Shown here: positions 11,754 to 12,688 of the stretch, one piece after another
Position numbering within the stretch: position 1 is the first letter of the stretch
How the letters are laid out: every line of letters begins with the position of its first letter
Assembly (NCBI GenBank): GCA_002449335.1
Contig: DKDL01000041.1
Span: 9,031-21,718, forward strand
Direction of reading: 5' to 3'
Length of the DNA: 12,688 bases
Source: Succinatimonas sp. UBA6849
GTDB taxonomy: Bacteria; Pseudomonadota; Gammaproteobacteria; Enterobacterales; Succinivibrionaceae
The notes under the pieces: model-generated
Told to the model about the DNA's origin: nothing
Databases searched by the model: none
The model's input: only the letters and a program-made list of their open reading frames with translations
Program-made: the position numbers and the translations under genes

Positions 11754-12688
11754 ATGGGCGATTACTTAAATCCATTATCACCAAGGTTTGAAAAGCTTAA
11801 AAAATCAAAAGTATTTGTGGATAAGACAGATATCTTAGAAATCTTAAATGAAAGCATTAATACAGAAGACTGCTTCTTTTGTCTAAGCAGACCTCGTCGC
11901 TTCGGAAAGTCTGTTACCGCAAAAATGCTTTGTTCTTACTATGCAAGAGGTATAGATAGTTCTCCTTTGTTTGATGATCTAAAAATAGCTTCATTTTATG
12001 ACTATAAGAAACATTTAAATCAGTACGATGTCATATTTATCAATATGACAGATGAATTTAATGATGCTGGTCGCAATGTAAATAAAATGATTTCATCGAT
12101 TACAAAATCTGTAGTTGATGAATTAAAAGTAGCTTATCCACAAATCAATTTCAAATCTCCAAATATATTGCATAAAACTTTGAAGGAAACGTTTTCTCAA
12201 AGCAAGGTTCCATTTGTGATAGTAATTGACGAGTGGGACTGTATTATGCGTGAGAAAAAAGAAGATGCAGAGAGTCTAAAACAATATTTAGAATGGTTAA
12301 AAGCAATCTTTAAAGATAAACCTTATGTTGGTTTAGCCTATATGACCGGTATTTTGCCTGTTAAAAAATATGGTTCTCATAGTGCTTTGAACATGTTTAC
12401 AGAGTATTCGATGACAGAACCTCTAAATTTAGGACAATACATCGGTTTTACAGAGAATGAAGTTAAAGATATCTGTAAAGACCATGAGGTATCCTTTAAT
12501 CAAATGCAGCAATGGTATGATGGATACTCATTTAAAGATGTGCCTCATCTCTACAATCCTAATTCAGTAGTAAAAGCTGCAACATATAAAAGGTTTATAA
12601 GTTATTGGACCAAAACAGAAACCTTTGAAAGCCTTCAAGAATATATTGACATGAATATGGAAGGCTTAAGAGATGACATTGTAAAACT
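11754..12688 (+). CDS. AAA-ATPase-like protein, DUF1703-type family (3' truncated by window)
   Basis: The frame from ATG 11754 stays open to the window end, giving 311 residues. GGAG nine bases upstream supports the start. It matches the AAA-ATPase-like family (PF09820) that usually carries a C-terminal PD-(D/E)XK nuclease-like domain (PF08011/DUF1703). Landmarks are FVDKTDIL (21-28), a Walker A-like SRPRRFGKS (45-53), hydrophobic strand plus Walker B VIVIDEWD (155-162), TGILPVKKYG (198-207), MTEP with following LNLGQYIGFT, and WYDGYSF (254-260) followed by LYNPNSVV. The P-loop is the unusual form typical of this family. The expected nuclease-like part lies beyond the edge, so whether the gene is intact cannot be judged. 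The family is abundant, often in many copies, in gut anaerobes. Its role is not established; nucleic-acid processing or defence are guesses. Confidence 0.85.
   Translation, partial: MGDYLNPLSPRFEKLKKSKVFVDKTDILEILNESINTEDCFFCLSRPRRFGKSVTAKMLCSYYARGIDSSPLFDDLKIASFYDYKKHLNQYDVIFINMTDEFNDAGRNVNKMISSITKSVVDELKVAYPQINFKSPNILHKTLKETFSQSKVPFVIVIDEWDCIMREKKEDAESLKQYLEWLKAIFKDKPYVGLAYMTGILPVKKYGSHSALNMFTEYSMTEPLNLGQYIGFTENEVKDICKDHEVSFNQMQQWYDGYSFKDVPHLYNPNSVVKAATYKRFISYWTKTETFESLQEYIDMNMEGLRDDIVK

Noticed and set aside
11754..12688. Transposase or insertion sequence at the right edge
   Set aside because: The protein has the AAA-ATPase-like family motifs (SRPRRFGKS, VIDEWD, YDGYSF). There are no terminal inverted repeats or transposase motifs in view.

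Overview
The window looks like chromosomal DNA from a low-GC gammaproteobacterium. The proteins Rsd, YjaG (DUF416), MepM-type M23 peptidase, RadA, PurH/PurD, HU and Pgm all read as gammaproteobacterial versions, but the DNA is strikingly AT-rich. The last gene belongs to the AAA-ATPase-like/DUF1703 family, common in gut anaerobes. A member of the Succinivibrionaceae (Succinivibrio, Succinatimonas, Anaerobiospirillum, Ruminobacter) is my best guess. That is an inference; no rRNA or other taxonomic marker is present.

Layout. Positions 1-550 hold the 3' end of radA (+), facing rsd (-, 619-1125) across a 16-bp perfect hairpin. A mepM-like envelope endopeptidase gene (-, 1297-2997) lies upstream of rsd and has its own terminator-like hairpin. 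It is divergent from yjaG (+, 3286-3876) across a 288-bp control region that carries two 16-bp dyads in inverted orientation plus a third dyad. A purine block on the minus strand runs purH (6096-7685), then purD (4692-5975), then a TauE/SafE-type transporter gene (3897-4673). A 707-bp spacer separates purH from a divergent hup gene (HU, +, 8393-8668), which has a clear terminator. Then follow pgm (+, 9038-10687, terminator), a small lipoprotein gene (+, 10900-11604, terminator) and the 5' part of an AAA-ATPase-like gene (+, 11754 to the window end).

How the genes relate. PurD and PurH supply step 2 and the last two steps of de novo IMP synthesis and are probably co-transcribed. rsd, yjaG, hupA, purD and purH all lie in one chromosomal neighbourhood in E. 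coli, so this window seems to keep an ancestral gammaproteobacterial cluster with rearrangements and insertions. The other genes cover DNA repair (RadA), murein cleavage (MepM), glucose-phosphate interconversion (Pgm) and nucleoid structure (HU).

I see no CRISPR array, tRNA, rRNA, insertion sequence or clear defence island. The least explained items are the lipoprotein with two related Cys-pair modules, the dyad array between mepM and yjaG, the structured leaders of purH and hup, and the truncated AAA-ATPase-like gene at the right edge.
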